A stretch of 5,260 nucleotides of DNA from the NCBI GenBank assembly GCA_007122555.1, contig SKTL01000272.1, positions 1 through 5,260 of the forward strand, written 5' to 3'. A model generated the notes under the pieces. That model saw only the letters and a list, made by a program, of their open reading frames with translations, did no database searches and was not told the DNA's origin. This document shows, in pieces, positions 4,314 to 5,260 of this stretch; the first letter of the stretch is position 1; every line of letters begins with the position of its first letter. Made by a program: the position numbers and the translations under genes. The stretch is from Thermomicrobiaceae bacterium (GTDB taxonomy: Bacteria > Chloroflexota > Chloroflexia > Thermomicrobiales > Thermomicrobiaceae).

Positions 4314-5260
4314 ATGAACGAACTCGAGCGACTGTCGCAACGCTTTGAAGAAACCGCGGGGATGACTCTATCGCGTCGTCGTCTGTTGAAGTCGATGGCC
4401 GGAGTCGCAAGTGTGACGGCGATTTCCACGCTGCTCGTGGCCTGCGAAACAGATGACGACGATGACGATGCAAGCCCTGATCCTGCAGATACCGACGATG
4501 ATGCTGAAGCGACTGACGATTCGGACGACGAGCCCGACGCTGCAGACGATGATGACGATGCCGATGCTGAGGAACCGGACGACGCTGAGGGCCAGATGGG
4601 CGGCACTCTTCGAGTAGCGCTGGATACTGCTCCCCCGAACGTTGATGCCCAGCAAAGCACCGCGTACATCACCCGCACAGTTACCAGCAGCGTTGTCGAA
4701 GGACTCTTCACGCTCGACGAAGAGTACGCAGTCATGCATCAGCTGGCCGATAACTACGAGGCGTCCGAAGACGGACTCGAGTATCACATTGATCTTCGAC
4801 AAGGCGTGTTGTTCCACAATGGCGACGAGATGGTAGCGGAAGATGTGGTCGCATCCCTGGAGCGCTGGTTCGAGATTACCAGTCCAGGCTCCGCGTACTC
4901 GCCGTCGATTGATAGCATCTCTGCACTCTCCGACTATGAGGTGGAGATCGAGTTCAACGAGCCAATTGGCCATCTGGTTGTCGCTTCCCTGGCGTTCTCG
5001 TATCAAGCTCCGTCGATTCACCCGAAGGAGCAAATCGAGGAGACAGGCGACAACACAATGGAGCAACCAATCGGCACCGGCCCGTTCATGCTTACCGAGG
5101 TTGATCTCGATCGCGAGATCGTGCTGGAGCGGTTCGGCGATTACGTGGGACGTGATGAACCGAGCGACGGCTATGGAGGGCGCAAGGTCGCCTACCTGGA
5201 CTCCGTCGTCTTCATCCCAACCCCTGAGGCAGCGGTGCGTATGTCGGGACTCGAAGCCGG
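4314..5260 (+). CDS. ABC transporter substrate-binding lipoprotein, family 5 (SBP_bac_5), Tat-type signal; 3' end outside window
   Basis: The frame is open for 315 codons to the window end. Residues 20-26 read SRRRLLK, a near-consensus twin-arginine motif, after a 19-residue polar extension. A hydrophobic stretch (27-43) then ends in the lipobox LVAC with lipidated Cys44. Thus the protein should be exported, perhaps folded, and anchored to the membrane surface. Residues 45-94 are an acidic spacer. From residue 96 (GGTLRVALDTAPP) the sequence follows family 5 oligopeptide/dipeptide-type binding proteins. Recognisable parts are SSVVEGLFTLDEEY (125-138), LADNYEASEDGLEYHIDLRQGV (144-165), FHNGDEMVAEDVVASLERW (167-185) and PIGTGPFMLTE (252-262). 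Full-length members are usually 500-600 residues, so about half is present. Permease and ATPase genes are expected downstream. The ligand is unknown; the divergent CoA-transferase genes hint at an organic acid or related compound. Confidence 0.93.
   Translation, partial: MNELERLSQRFEETAGMTLSRRRLLKSMAGVASVTAISTLLVACETDDDDDDASPDPADTDDDAEATDDSDDEPDAADDDDDADAEEPDDAEGQMGGTLRVALDTAPPNVDAQQSTAYITRTVTSSVVEGLFTLDEEYAVMHQLADNYEASEDGLEYHIDLRQGVLFHNGDEMVAEDVVASLERWFEITSPGSAYSPSIDSISALSDYEVEIEFNEPIGHLVVASLAFSYQAPSIHPKEQIEETGDNTMEQPIGTGPFMLTEVDLDREIVLERFGDYVGRDEPSDGYGGRKVAYLDSVVFIPTPEAAVRMSGLEA
4446..4595 (+). repeat. Low-complexity GAT/GAC-rich tract encoding an acidic linker
   Basis: This tract encodes residues 45-94 of the solute-binding protein. 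Thirty of the 50 residues are Asp or Glu and none is Lys or Arg; Ala, Pro, Ser and Thr fill most of the rest. Runs of GAT and GAC codons (six Asp at 4452-4469, five at 4542-4556) make the DNA itself repetitive and prone to length changes. It tethers the binding domain to the lipid anchor. Such acidic spacers are common in lipoproteins of Chloroflexota and of salt-adapted bacteria. Confidence 0.75.

Noticed and set aside
4292..4735. Serine-rich open frame on the minus strand (147 codons)
   Set aside because: Its serine runs are the antisense reading of the GAT/GAC codons of the acidic linker; low complexity with no start signal.
4368..5066. Long open frame on the minus strand opposite the solute-binding protein gene (232 codons)
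   Set aside because: The plus-strand frame has a strong ribosome binding site, signal peptide and clear family 5 domain. The antisense product shows no recognisable family and is a by-product of GC-rich codon use.

Overview
The window looks like part of a moderately GC-rich bacterial chromosome. Three things point weakly to Chloroflexota: a lipoprotein that carries both a twin-arginine motif and a lipobox, a very acidic surface linker, and the style of the tyrosine-kinase C-terminus. An actinobacterial origin is not excluded. The taxonomic call is inference; the window has no rRNA or other marker gene.

Left part (1-1032): the C-terminal half of a Wzc/CpsD-type tyrosine autokinase, which belongs to an exopolysaccharide or capsule locus lying to the left. 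A 12-bp stem-loop follows its stop codon.

Junction (about 1050-1700): this is genomic debris. A T-arm plus acceptor strand resembling a tRNA 3' end lies on the minus strand without the rest of a tRNA. Immediately after it comes the 3' third of a glutamate-1-semialdehyde-aminomutase-like class III aminotransferase, which lacks its N-terminal two thirds and is also broken by a frameshift. Deleting 10 bases (1321-1330) restores one frame. Several inverted repeats flank this debris. It looks like a recombination boundary between the polysaccharide locus and the catabolic module to the right.

Right part (1733-5260): a compact catabolic/uptake module. An IclR-family regulator (+) converges on a two-gene operon (-) for the A and B subunits of a family I 3-oxoacid CoA-transferase (PcaIJ/ScoAB type). 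The operon diverges across a 368-bp regulatory region from a Tat-type, lipid-anchored family 5 solute-binding protein (+) that runs off the window. The regulatory region holds a good minus-strand promoter with a perfect palindrome between its -35 and -10 boxes, plus TTTCG/CGAAA elements that could be regulator sites. A plausible reading is that the IclR protein controls import of an organic compound and its CoA activation; the substrate cannot be told from this sequence.

I do not see a clearly novel defence or mobile system. The points most worth checking are the tRNA-end/pseudogene junction and the operator layout upstream of the CoA-transferase genes.
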